A stretch of 64,000 nt of DNA, taken from assembly GCA_943912755.1 (NCBI GenBank), contig CALTWF010000006.1, positions 1 through 64,000 of the forward strand, given 5' to 3'. Position numbers and translations under genes: made by a program. Origin of the DNA: an uncultured Pseudomonas sp. GTDB taxonomy: Bacteria; Pseudomonadota; Gammaproteobacteria; Pseudomonadales; Pseudomonadaceae. This document shows positions 50,876 through 59,081 of the stretch, one piece after another (positions within the stretch are counted from its first letter, which is position 1; every line of letters starts with the position of its first letter). Below the pieces are notes generated by a model. That model was not told the DNA's origin. It worked only from the letters and a program-made list of their open reading frames with translations, and searched no databases.

Positions 50876-52191
50876 ACGCTCCCGTTCCCGGCGCCCTTGA
50901 GCAACTGCTGGCGCACTACCTGAAGCTGGAGCGCCAGGCCCGTTCCGCACCTTCGGTGGAGGAGCTGGCCTTCAGCATGGTCAACGACAGCCAGGCGCTG
51001 TTCGGCTATCGCCATGGGGCGCTGCTGATCACCGGCAAGGTGCGCGCGTTGACCGGAATCAGCTCGGTGGAGCCGAACGCGCCGTTCGTGGTGTTCATCG
51101 AGCGGGTCGCGGCACGCCTTGCCGCCAGCGATCGCTTCGCCCTGCCGGGGGCGGTACCGCCACAGGACCTCGACCAGGCCAGCCGCGACGATTGGCAGGC
51201 GCTGTCGGCCCCGCATGCCTTCTGGTTGCCGTTGAAGGACCGCCAGGGCGAAGTGTTCGGCGGCCTCTGGCTGGCCCGCGACATGCCCTGGAACGATGCC
51301 GAGCAGGCCCTGCTGGCACAGCTCGGCGACTGCTACAGCCACGCCTGGCGCGCGTTGCAGCCCGGCAAGCCATGGCGCCTGCGCTGGCCGGCGCGGACCC
51401 GCTGGGCCCTGGCCGCTGCCTTGCTGCTGGTGCTGTTGGTACCGGTGCGCCAGTCGGTACTGGCCCCGGCCGAAGTGGCACCGCGCAATGGCCAGGTGGT
51501 AGCCGCGCCGCTGGACGGCGTGGTCGCCGAGTTCCTGGTCAAGCCCAACCAGGCGGTCAAGGCCGGCGAGGTGCTGGTGCGTTTCGACGCCACCACCCTC
51601 AAGGCCCAGGCCGATGTCGCCGAACGCACCCTGGGCGTTGCCGAGGCGGAGCTCAAGGCCAATACCCAGCGGGCGTTTTCCGATGCCGACTCCAGCGCGC
51701 GCATCGACCTGCTGGCTGCCCGGGTCGAGCAGAAGCGTGCCGAGCGCGACTACGCCCGCGACCTGCTGGCGCGCAGCGAGGTGCGTGCCGAGCGCGACGG
51801 TCTTGCCGTGTTCGCCGACGCCCAGCGTTTTATCGGCAAGCCGATGCGCACCGGCGAGCGGCTGATGGAAATCGCCGACCCGGCCCAGGCCGAGTTGCGC
51901 ATAGAACTGCCGGTGGCCGATGCCATCGGCCTGGACAAGGGCGCGGAGGTGGCGCTGTTCCTCGACAGCGATCCACTCAACCGGCACAGCGCCGTGCTCG
52001 AGCGAGTGGCCTATCAGGCGCAGAGCACCCCGGCAGGGCAGTTGGCCTATCGCCTCGACGCCAGCTTCGACCAGGCGCCGCCGCGCATCGGCTTGCGCGG
52101 CACGGCCAAGGTGTTCGGTGATCGCGCGCCGCTGGCCCTGTACCTGCTGCGCCGGCCGCTGGCGGCCCTGCGCCAGGCGGTGGGTCTGTGA
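50872..52191 (+). CDS. Membrane protein with GAF-like N-terminus and HlyD domain
   Basis: A 439-residue protein. Residues about 20-165 look like a GAF-type sensor (SVEELAFSMVNDSQALFGYRH, FWLPLKDRQGEVFGGLWLA). A single membrane helix follows (about 172-190, TRWALAAALLLVLLVPV), then a periplasmic HlyD domain with VVAAPLDGVVAEFLVKPNQAV and a coiled hairpin. The order cytoplasmic sensor - TM - adaptor is uncommon for this fold. It overlaps the first adaptor gene by 4 bases and the M50 gene at its stop, so the three are co-translated. It probably couples a cytoplasmic signal to the export assembly; this is inference. Confidence 0.85.
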   Translation: MNAPVPGALEQLLAHYLKLERQARSAPSVEELAFSMVNDSQALFGYRHGALLITGKVRALTGISSVEPNAPFVVFIERVAARLAASDRFALPGAVPPQDLDQASRDDWQALSAPHAFWLPLKDRQGEVFGGLWLARDMPWNDAEQALLAQLGDCYSHAWRALQPGKPWRLRWPARTRWALAAALLLVLLVPVRQSVLAPAEVAPRNGQVVAAPLDGVVAEFLVKPNQAVKAGEVLVRFDATTLKAQADVAERTLGVAEAELKANTQRAFSDADSSARIDLLAARVEQKRAERDYARDLLARSEVRAERDGLAVFADAQRFIGKPMRTGERLMEIADPAQAELRIELPVADAIGLDKGAEVALFLDSDPLNRHSAVLERVAYQAQSTPAGQLAYRLDASFDQAPPRIGLRGTAKVFGDRAPLALYLLRRPLAALRQAVGL

Positions 52192-54287
52192 TGCTGCCGG
52201 CGCTGCGCCCGGACCTGCAGCTGTCGGTGGGAGCGCCGGGGCTCGACGGTTCGCCGCAATGGACCCTCGCCGACCCGCTGCGAGGGCGCTACTTCAAGCT
52301 CGGCGCGCCGGCCATGCGCCTGCTGCGCCACTGGGCCCTGGGTGATCCGCAGCGGGTACTGAACGCGGCCAATGCCGAGCCGGGCCTGCCCCTGACCGGT
52401 GCGGCGGTGGAAGAGCTGCTGCGTTTTCTGCGCGGGCATGACCTGGTCAGCGCCGTGGATGCCGAGCAACGCGCCAGCTATGCGCCCAAGGCCGCTGCCC
52501 AGCGCCAGGGCATCTGGACCCAGGTACTGCACAAATATCTGTTCTTCCGCATCCCGCTGTGGCGCCCGGATGCCTTCCTCAACCGCACCTGGCCCTGGCT
52601 GGAACGCTACGGCCCGAACCTGCTGCGCTTCGGCCTGCCGACGGTGCTGCTGCTCGGCCTGTTCCTGGTGATGCGCGACTGGGAGCGTTTTCTCTCGACC
52701 TTCCCGCATTTGCTGAGCCTGGGCGGCATGGCGGCGTTCGCCATCGCCCTGGGCTTCGCCAAGCTCTGCCATGAATTCGGCCACGCCTACATGGCCAAGC
52801 GCGCCGGCTGCCGGGTGCCGAGCATGGGCGTGGCGTTCATGGTCCTGCTGCCCATGCTCTACACCGATGTCAGCGACGCCTGGCGCGTGCAGGATCGCCG
52901 CACCCGCCTGCTGATCGGCGCGGGCGGCGTGCTCGCCGAACTGCTCCTGGCCTGCATCGCCCTGCTGGCCTGGTCGTTGCTGCCGGACGGGGCAGGGCGC
53001 ACGGCGGCGTTCATGCTGGCCAGTGCCACCTGGATCACCACCCTGGCGATCAACGTCAATCCGCTGATGCGCTTCGACGGCTATTTCCTGCTCAGCGACC
53101 TGTGGGGCGTCGACAACCTGCAAGGCCGGGGTTTCGCCCTTGGTCGCTGGCACCTGCGGGAGTGGCTGTTCGGCTATGGCGAGCCGATGCCCGAACGCTG
53201 GTCGCCGAAGCTGCGCCGGCGCCTGCTGTGCTGGAGCTACGCCGCGTGGATCTGGCGTGCGGTGCTGTTCTTCGGTATCGCCCTGGCGGTGTATCACCTG
53301 TTCTTCAAGGTGCTCGGCATCTTCCTGATGCTGGTCGAGCTGGTCTGGTTCATCGGATTGCCGGTGTGGCGCGAATGGCAGCACTGGTGGGAGCACCGGG
53401 ACAAGGCCCAGCCACGCAAGGTGCTGGTCCTCGGTGGCGGCCTGGCGTTGATCCTGGCCCTGCTGGCAGTGCCCTGGCGCAGCGGGGTGGAAGTGCCGGC
53501 GATGCTTGAGGCGTCGCGTTTCAGTGCGTTGCATGCGCCGGCGGCGGCGCAGGTGCGCGAGGTACTGGTCAAGGATGGCCAGCAGGTCGAGGCCAACCAG
53601 GTGCTGGTGACCCTGGCCTCGCCTGACCTGGAAGCGCGCATGACCATCGGCCGGCGCGACATCGAGATCCTCCAGTTGCAACTGCGGCGCCAGTCCGGGC
53701 GCAGCGAGACCGCCGCCGACAGCGGCATCCTCGAACAGCGCCTGGCCGAGGCGGTGGCCGAGTACCGCGGCCTGGCGGCCCAGCGCGAGCGCCTGGTGCT
53801 GCGCGCGCCGCATGCCGGGACCGTGCGTGACCTGGCGGATAACCTGAGCCCGGGGCGCTGGGTGGGTGCCGAGCTGCCCCTGGCACAGATCGCCGACGGC
53901 GGCCTGCGCCTGCGCGGTTATGTGGCCGAGGCCGATCTGTGGCGGGTGGCGCCGGGAGTCGACGGGCATTTCGTTGCCGACGACGTGCTGCGCGACTCAC
54001 TGCCGGTGACCCTGGCTAACGTGGATGCCAATGGCGTGGCTTACATCGATCAGGAAGCGCTGATTTCCGAGCATCACGGTCCTATCGCGATTCGCCGTGA
54101 CGAAGAGAAAAGGGCGCAGCCGTTGCAGGCCCAATATGGTGCGCAATTCCAGCTCGAAAACAGTGCGCCGGAACAGGTTTCGCACCCCGTGCGCGGCATA
54201 GTAGTGCTTGATGGCAAGAGCGAATCGCTATTGTCGGCAGCGTGGCGACGCATGGCGGCAATCGGTGTAAGAGAAAGCGGATTTTAG
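52191..54287 (+). CDS. M50 metalloprotease with PqqD-like N-terminus and C-terminal HlyD domain
   Basis: A 698-residue inner-membrane protein. The N-terminal ~90 residues resemble PqqD-type peptide-binding domains (WTLADPLRGRYFKLG, then two helices). Residues about 150-440 form the membrane part with the site-2-protease zinc motif HEFGH (H194, E195, H198) and the third ligand in NPLMRFDGYF (D296). A periplasmic HlyD part starts near residue 448 (HAPAAAQVREVLVKDGQQV) and runs to the end. The start ATG overlaps the preceding stop as TGATG. Known relatives are annotated only as putative peptide zinc metalloproteases. It may cleave or export a substrate recognised by the PqqD-like domain. Confidence 0.88.
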   Translation: MLPALRPDLQLSVGAPGLDGSPQWTLADPLRGRYFKLGAPAMRLLRHWALGDPQRVLNAANAEPGLPLTGAAVEELLRFLRGHDLVSAVDAEQRASYAPKAAAQRQGIWTQVLHKYLFFRIPLWRPDAFLNRTWPWLERYGPNLLRFGLPTVLLLGLFLVMRDWERFLSTFPHLLSLGGMAAFAIALGFAKLCHEFGHAYMAKRAGCRVPSMGVAFMVLLPMLYTDVSDAWRVQDRRTRLLIGAGGVLAELLLACIALLAWSLLPDGAGRTAAFMLASATWITTLAINVNPLMRFDGYFLLSDLWGVDNLQGRGFALGRWHLREWLFGYGEPMPERWSPKLRRRLLCWSYAAWIWRAVLFFGIALAVYHLFFKVLGIFLMLVELVWFIGLPVWREWQHWWEHRDKAQPRKVLVLGGGLALILALLAVPWRSGVEVPAMLEASRFSALHAPAAAQVREVLVKDGQQVEANQVLVTLASPDLEARMTIGRRDIEILQLQLRRQSGRSETAADSGILEQRLAEAVAEYRGLAAQRERLVLRAPHAGTVRDLADNLSPGRWVGAELPLAQIADGGLRLRGYVAEADLWRVAPGVDGHFVADDVLRDSLPVTLANVDANGVAYIDQEALISEHHGPIAIRRDEEKRAQPLQAQYGAQFQLENSAPEQVSHPVRGIVVLDGKSESLLSAAWRRMAAIGVRESGF

Positions 54288-54402
54288 TAGTGCGATTGTA
54301 AGACAGTTGCGGTAACCTGCTGTCAATTCGCCATGCAAGTTACTGTGACACCGTTCGCGATAATAGTTGGTCCCCAAAGTTATTTACAGGAAGTTGGCTT
54401 CA

Positions 54403-54900
54403 ATGCTGAAGGACGCTGTGACCCTCCGTGCCCTGCATTCAGACGATATGGCGTTTATCGAGCGTCTATACGCGGCCACGCGTGCCGAGGAAATGTCCCA
54501 TAGCGGCTGGCCTGCGGAGCAGATCGCAACTTTCCTCGCGCAACAATTCAAAACTCAGCACGCTTATTACCAAGCTCACTATCGAGATGCCGAGTTCCTC
54601 ATTATCGAACATGAGGGAATACCCATTGGCCGGCTCTACCGGTTCTGGGGGCCGACCAAGGTAAACCTCATCGATATTGCACTGGTGTCCCACTTCCAGG
54701 GCCGTGGAATTGGCAGTGAATTAATTGAAGAAATGCTGCAGCGTGCCGATGCAGAAGGGTTGGTCATCGAACTGTTCGTTGAAACTTATAACCCTGCCCA
54801 GCGGCTGTACGGTCGCCTTGGATTCAGCGTGATCGATGAATCCGGGGTTTACCTGCGCATGCGTCGCCAGCCCCGGGTTGCTGCCAGGAATGCCTCATGA
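54403..54900 (+). CDS. GNAT acetyltransferase
   Basis: A 165-residue GNAT enzyme. It starts LRALHSDDMAFIERLYAATR and has the acetyl-CoA loop VSHFQGRGIGSELIEEML (about 115-132) and the end NPAQRLYGRLGFSVIDESGVYLRM. The start at 54403 has AGGAAG ten bases upstream. Its codons are clearly less GC-rich than those of its neighbours (many A/T third positions), a sign of separate origin. It overlaps the next gene as ATGA. It may acetylate a component or substrate of this locus; this is inference. Confidence 0.85.
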   Translation: MLKDAVTLRALHSDDMAFIERLYAATRAEEMSHSGWPAEQIATFLAQQFKTQHAYYQAHYRDAEFLIIEHEGIPIGRLYRFWGPTKVNLIDIALVSHFQGRGIGSELIEEMLQRADAEGLVIELFVETYNPAQRLYGRLGFSVIDESGVYLRMRRQPRVAARNAS

Positions 54901-55238
54901 GTCAAGACAACCTCCACGCCATGCCCGGTCGGGCCGAACTTGCCGCCGCCGATCCCGAAGGCTTCGTGCTGCAGATCGCGCCGGAGCAGGGTATCCGCGT
55001 GTCGCTGATCGAAGTGCGTGACGGCGTGCCGATGGACGGGCGCCATGAGTGCTATTCGCTGATGGTCGCGCTGCCCAAGGGCGTGGAGTTACCGTCGAAT
55101 GTCTATCGCCTGTTCGGCCCGGACGGCCAGCACTGGGTGTTGCTGATGACCCCGGTACTGCCCGAGCCCGATGGTCGCCATGTGCTCGAAGCGGTGATCC
55201 ACCGCCAGGTCGGGGTTGCGGCGAACGCAGAGGCTTAA
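54897..55238 (+). CDS. Small protein accompanying the tail-collar gene (DUF6916-like)
   Basis: A 113-residue protein (start MSQDNLHAMPGRAELAAADP). It is mostly predicted beta strands, with VSLIEVRDGVPMDGRHECYSLMVALP. It resembles the DUF6916-type proteins that sit beside tail-collar genes, but this is from memory and not certain. It has no signal peptide. It overlaps the GNAT stop by 4 bases and is followed by the collar gene after 41 bases. Confidence 0.6.
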   Translation: MSQDNLHAMPGRAELAAADPEGFVLQIAPEQGIRVSLIEVRDGVPMDGRHECYSLMVALPKGVELPSNVYRLFGPDGQHWVLLMTPVLPEPDGRHVLEAVIHRQVGVAANAEA

Positions 55239-55279
55239 AAGAGTTTTCAACCAAAGCAACTCAACTAAGGAAGTGTTTG

Positions 55280-55810
55280 ATGAGCGATCCATTCCTGGGC
55301 GAAATCAAGATGTTCGGCGGCAACTTTGCACCTCGCGGCTACGCGCTGTGTAACAAGACCCTGCTGGCCATCTCTCAGAACACCGCGCTGTTCGCGTTGT
55401 TGGGCACTACTTATGGCGGTGACGGCGTCACCACCTTCGGCCTGCCGGACCTGCAAGGCCGTTCGCCTGTGCATTGGGGTAATGGCGCAGGCTTGCAGCC
55501 TATCGTCATCGGCGAATCCGCCGGGGTGGAAACCGTCACCATCCTGACCAGCAACATGCCGATGCACAACCACCCGATCTTCGCCTCCACTGCCGAAGGC
55601 ACCACCAACGTTCCTCCGGCCAACGGCTACCTGGCCGCCGCGGTCGACAAGGACCTCAACCCGATCAACATGTACACCGCGGCCCCCGCCAGCCCGGTCA
55701 CGCTGAACAGCACCATTTCCGGCAGCTCGATTCCGCTGTCGACCCGCAGTCCGTTCCTGGCGGTGACCTTCATCATCGCGCTGATGGGCGAGTTCCCGTC
55801 CCGCAACTAA
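55280..55810 (+). CDS. Phage tail collar domain protein (MdpB-like)
   Basis: A 176-residue protein with the tail-collar fold. Family marks are EIKMFGGNFAPRGYALCNKT, FALLGTTYGGDGVTTFGLPDLQGR and the terminal ALMGEFPSRN. Members form receptor-binding tips in phage tails, but free-standing genes such as this one occur in many genomes. The start at 55280 has AAGGAAG upstream. No capsid or other phage genes surround it, so it is not a prophage remnant in the usual sense. An intrinsic terminator follows. Confidence 0.88.
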   Translation: MSDPFLGEIKMFGGNFAPRGYALCNKTLLAISQNTALFALLGTTYGGDGVTTFGLPDLQGRSPVHWGNGAGLQPIVIGESAGVETVTILTSNMPMHNHPIFASTAEGTTNVPPANGYLAAAVDKDLNPINMYTAAPASPVTLNSTISGSSIPLSTRSPFLAVTFIIALMGEFPSRN

Positions 55811-55820
55811 TGAAGCAACC

Positions 55821-55853
55821 GGCGGCGCCCTGATATGGCGCCGCCATTTTTTT
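55821..55853 (+). terminator. Strong Rho-independent terminator before the giant gene
   Basis: GGCGGCGCC and GGCGCCGCC form a 9-base perfect stem with a 7-base loop, directly followed by seven T residues. It ends the export/GNAT/collar transcript. The giant gene therefore probably has its own promoter or depends on readthrough. Confidence 0.85.
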
Positions 55854-55904
55854 CGCCGCGTTGCCCGCTAAAGAGCAGGGCGGTGGCACAACCGGAGGTG
55901 CACC

Positions 55905-58900
55905 ATGAAATTCATCGAACGATTCTCGCGTCAGCCAAGCAGGCAGGTTCAGCCGGTCGACCCCGGCGCCGCGCCACTGCTGATGGCCCTCGAGCCGCGA
56001 ATCATGTTCGATGCGTCCGTGGGTGTGGTGGCCCAGGATGCCGCGCAGGCTACCAGCGAGCCGACTGCGGACAGCACCTCCAAGGACACCAGCGCCAAGG
56101 ACACCGCCGCCGCAACCGCCGCGACCGGTTCCACCCAGGCCTCGCAACGCCAGGAAGTGGTGTTCGTCGACGGCCAGGTGGGCGATGTCCAGCAACTGCT
56201 GGCCGGCCTGTCGAGCAACGCCGAGATCGTCGTGCTCGACCCGACCAAGGACGGCCTGCAACAGATGGCCGATTACCTCCAGGGCCGTGAAGGGCTGGAT
56301 GCCGTGCATCTGCTGTCGCACGGCGCCGACGGCACGGTGCAGGTGGGCAATGTCTGGCTGGCTTCGAGCAACCTGGCCGAGCACCGCGCCGCCCTGGAAA
56401 GCATCGGCGCCGCGCTCAAGGCCGACGGCGACCTGATGATCTACGGCTGCCGCGTCGGTGACAGCAGCACCGGGCAGAGCTTCATCGATCAGTTGGCGGC
56501 CATCACCGGCGCCGATGTCGCGGCGTCCGCCGACGACACCGGCTCGGCACTGCTGGGCGGCAACTGGACCCTGGAGCGCAGCAGCGGCTCGATCGAGACC
56601 ACGGCGCTGGCAGTCGACAGCTACGAAGGCGTGCTGGTGGCCTCGTGGAGCACCTCCAATACCGCGCCCTTCACCGTAGCCATTGCCGGCTCCGGGCGTA
56701 CCGTGGTCGGCGACTTCGACGGCGACGGCGATACCGACATTCTTTACCAGACCGGCGGCCCCGGCTCCATCTGGGCCTATGCACGCAGCAACGGCGACGG
56801 CACCTTCGACCAGCTCACCCAGGCCCAGTCGCCCTTTGCCGGCCTGGCGCTGACCGACCACGGCGGCACCAACTATTTCGTCGGCGACTTCGATGGCGAC
56901 GGCGACCTCGATGTGCTGACCGGGGTCAACGGCACCACGGGCATCTTCCTGCGCAACGACAACGGTTCGTTCGTCACCGCCTCCAGTTCCAGCTTCCCGT
57001 CGCCGCAAGCGGGCACGCGCATGGTGGTGGGCGACTTCGACAACGACGGCGATACCGATATCCTCTACCAGACCGGCACCAACGGTAGCGTCTGGCAGTA
57101 TGCCCGCAGCCTGGGCGGTGGCAACTTCAGCATCATGGCGCTGGGCGCCTCGCCGTTCGCCGGGCTGACCCTGCCGGACCACGGCGGTACCAACTACTTC
57201 GTCGCCGACTTCGATGGCGATGGCGACCTCGATATCCTCGCCACCGTCAACGGCCAGACTGGCACCTACCTGCGCAACAACGGTGCTACCTTCAGCAGCG
57301 TTTCCACCACCGGCTTCCCGATGCCCGGAGCCAGCGGCCGGGTAGTGGTGGGCGACTTCGACGGTGACGGCAATGCCGACATCCTCTACCAGACCGCGGG
57401 CGACGGCACGGCGTTCCAGTACGCCAAGAGCAACGGCGACGGCACCTTCTCCATCATGTCCCTGGCCAGCTCGCCGCTGTCCGGCCTGGCCCTGAACAAC
57501 CACACCGGCGCCAACTACAGGGTCGGTGACTTCGACGGCGACGGCGACCTGGATATCTTCTCGGCCGTCAACGGCAGCAACGGCACCATCTACCTGCAGA
57601 ACGGCGCCGCACCGGAACTGGTCAGCAGCACGCCAGCGGACAACGCCACCGGCGTCAGCCCCACGGCCAACATCACCCTGACCTTCAGCGAATCGGTGAC
57701 CAAGGGCAGCGGCTATATCTACATCGTGCGCACCTCCGACAACGTGGTGGTGGAGACCATCGCCATTGGCAGCTCGCAGGTCACCGGCTCCGGTGACGGT
57801 ACCACCTGGACCATCGACCCGGCGCTGGCCCTGGCCGGTGGCGTCAGCTATGCGGTGCGCGTGGACGGCAAGGCTTTCGTCGACGCTGATGGCACGGTGT
57901 TCAAGGGCATCATCAACAACACCACGCTGAACTTCACCACGGTGCTGGCACAGCCGCCGGTAATCGGCAACTTCGATGGCGACGCGGTCGCCTACGCCGA
58001 AGGTGCGGCCTACGTGCTGCTCGATGACGGCGGCAACGCCACCGTCACCGACGCCGACTCGGCCAACTTCAGCGGCGGCAAGCTGACCGTGCAGGTCACC
58101 ACGGGCCTGGCCAGTGGCGAAGACGTGCTGTTCATTCGCGACGAGGTCGCCGGCGCCAACAAGATCATCCTTTCCGGCGCCTCGATCATGTACAACGGCC
58201 TGGAGATCGGCACCTACACCGGCGGCAGCAACGGCAGCCCGCTGGTGGTCACCTTCACCAGCAACGCCAACCCGACCACCGTCGCCGCCCTGGTGCACAA
58301 CCTGGCGTACCGCAACACCAACGGCAGCGACCCTTCGACCACGCCGCGTACCGTGTCGGTCAGCATGGACGACGGTGCCGGTGGCAACAGTGCCGTCTCC
58401 ACGATCCTCATCGAGGTGCATCCGGTCAACGATGCGCCGGTGGTCAATGTCAGCGCCACCAACCCGACCTATACCGAGAACACCTCGGCGGTGCAGCTGT
58501 TCAGTGGCGCGACCATCAACACCGTCGAGTCCGGGCAGAAGATCATCCAGATGACCTTCGTGGTCACCGGCGCGGTCAACGGCACGGCCGAGAAGTTGGT
58601 GATCGACGGCAGCGACGTGACCCTGGTCAACGGCACCAACGTGACTACCGTGAACAACGGCGTGACGATCACGGTTTCGGTCGCCAGCGGCACCGCCACC
58701 GTTACCTTGACCTCGAGCGCCGGCCTCGACCCGGCAACGGCGCAGACCCTGGTCAACGGCATGGCCTACCGCAACGACAGCGACAGCCCCAACACGGCCA
58801 ACCGCGTCGTGACCCTGAACACCGTGAGCGACAATGGCGGCATCGACGATGGTGGCGTGCCGACCATGGCCGTGGGCATCTCCAGCACCGTCACCATCGT

Positions 58901-59081
58901 GGGTGTCAACGATGCGCCGGTGCTGGCCAACGGTCCTTACAACTTCGCCCCCATCAACGAAGGCACCACGGCCACCGGCGTGCCGGTCTCTACCGTGCTG
59001 GGCAATTTCAGCATGGTCGATGCCGATGTCGGCGCCTTGCGCGGTGTCGCGGTCATCGGCAAGACCGGCAGCGGCACCTAG
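55905..59081 (+). CDS. Giant DUF4347/FG-GAP/Ig-like surface protein, 5' part ending at an in-frame TAG
   Basis: 1,058 residues up to a TAG. The start has GGAGG seven bases upstream. An N-terminal signature LEPRIMFDA (about 29-37) is typical of large secreted adhesins. DUF4347 covers residues about 83-243 with HLLSHG (H139) and YGCRVG (C182). FG-GAP-type repeats (VVGDFDGDGDTD and variants, calcium loops) cover about 266-565. An Ig-like SbsA-type domain (STPADNATGVSP) covers about 569-681, followed by cadherin-like repeats. There is no Sec signal peptide, so type I-like secretion is likely. The TAG stands where the next repeat has Trp, and the frame continues after it; the intact protein is probably much longer. 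Confidence 0.85.
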   Translation: MKFIERFSRQPSRQVQPVDPGAAPLLMALEPRIMFDASVGVVAQDAAQATSEPTADSTSKDTSAKDTAAATAATGSTQASQRQEVVFVDGQVGDVQQLLAGLSSNAEIVVLDPTKDGLQQMADYLQGREGLDAVHLLSHGADGTVQVGNVWLASSNLAEHRAALESIGAALKADGDLMIYGCRVGDSSTGQSFIDQLAAITGADVAASADDTGSALLGGNWTLERSSGSIETTALAVDSYEGVLVASWSTSNTAPFTVAIAGSGRTVVGDFDGDGDTDILYQTGGPGSIWAYARSNGDGTFDQLTQAQSPFAGLALTDHGGTNYFVGDFDGDGDLDVLTGVNGTTGIFLRNDNGSFVTASSSSFPSPQAGTRMVVGDFDNDGDTDILYQTGTNGSVWQYARSLGGGNFSIMALGASPFAGLTLPDHGGTNYFVADFDGDGDLDILATVNGQTGTYLRNNGATFSSVSTTGFPMPGASGRVVVGDFDGDGNADILYQTAGDGTAFQYAKSNGDGTFSIMSLASSPLSGLALNNHTGANYRVGDFDGDGDLDIFSAVNGSNGTIYLQNGAAPELVSSTPADNATGVSPTANITLTFSESVTKGSGYIYIVRTSDNVVVETIAIGSSQVTGSGDGTTWTIDPALALAGGVSYAVRVDGKAFVDADGTVFKGIINNTTLNFTTVLAQPPVIGNFDGDAVAYAEGAAYVLLDDGGNATVTDADSANFSGGKLTVQVTTGLASGEDVLFIRDEVAGANKIILSGASIMYNGLEIGTYTGGSNGSPLVVTFTSNANPTTVAALVHNLAYRNTNGSDPSTTPRTVSVSMDDGAGGNSAVSTILIEVHPVNDAPVVNVSATNPTYTENTSAVQLFSGATINTVESGQKIIQMTFVVTGAVNGTAEKLVIDGSDVTLVNGTNVTTVNNGVTITVSVASGTATVTLTSSAGLDPATAQTLVNGMAYRNDSDSPNTANRVVTLNTVSDNGGIDDGGVPTMAVGISSTVTIVGVNDAPVLANGPYNFAPINEGTTATGVPVSTVLGNFSMVDADVGALRGVAVIGKTGSGT
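59079..59081 (+). other. In-frame TAG inside the giant surface-protein gene
   Basis: The codon TAG follows GGCACC and precedes CAGTACTCC (Q-Y-S). The paralogous repeat at 59520 reads AAG TGG CAG TAC AGC (K-W-Q-Y-S). A single base (TGG to TAG) accounts for the stop. Flanking repeats are full length and in frame, with no sign of decay. Confidence 0.9.

Noticed and set aside
55280..55810. Prophage remnant suggested by the tail-collar gene
   Set aside because: No integrase, capsid, terminase or tail genes and no attachment-site-like repeats are seen around it.
56700..57600. Regularly spaced direct repeats that look array-like
   Set aside because: They encode FG-GAP calcium loops (DFDGDGD) in frame and differ in sequence; spacing and content do not fit a CRISPR array.
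55773..58421. Long open frame on the minus strand opposite the giant gene
   Set aside because: Composition (Val/Ala/Gly/Asp-rich, repetitive) mirrors the sense-strand FG-GAP repeats; no ribosome site, and the sense frame explains the coding signal.
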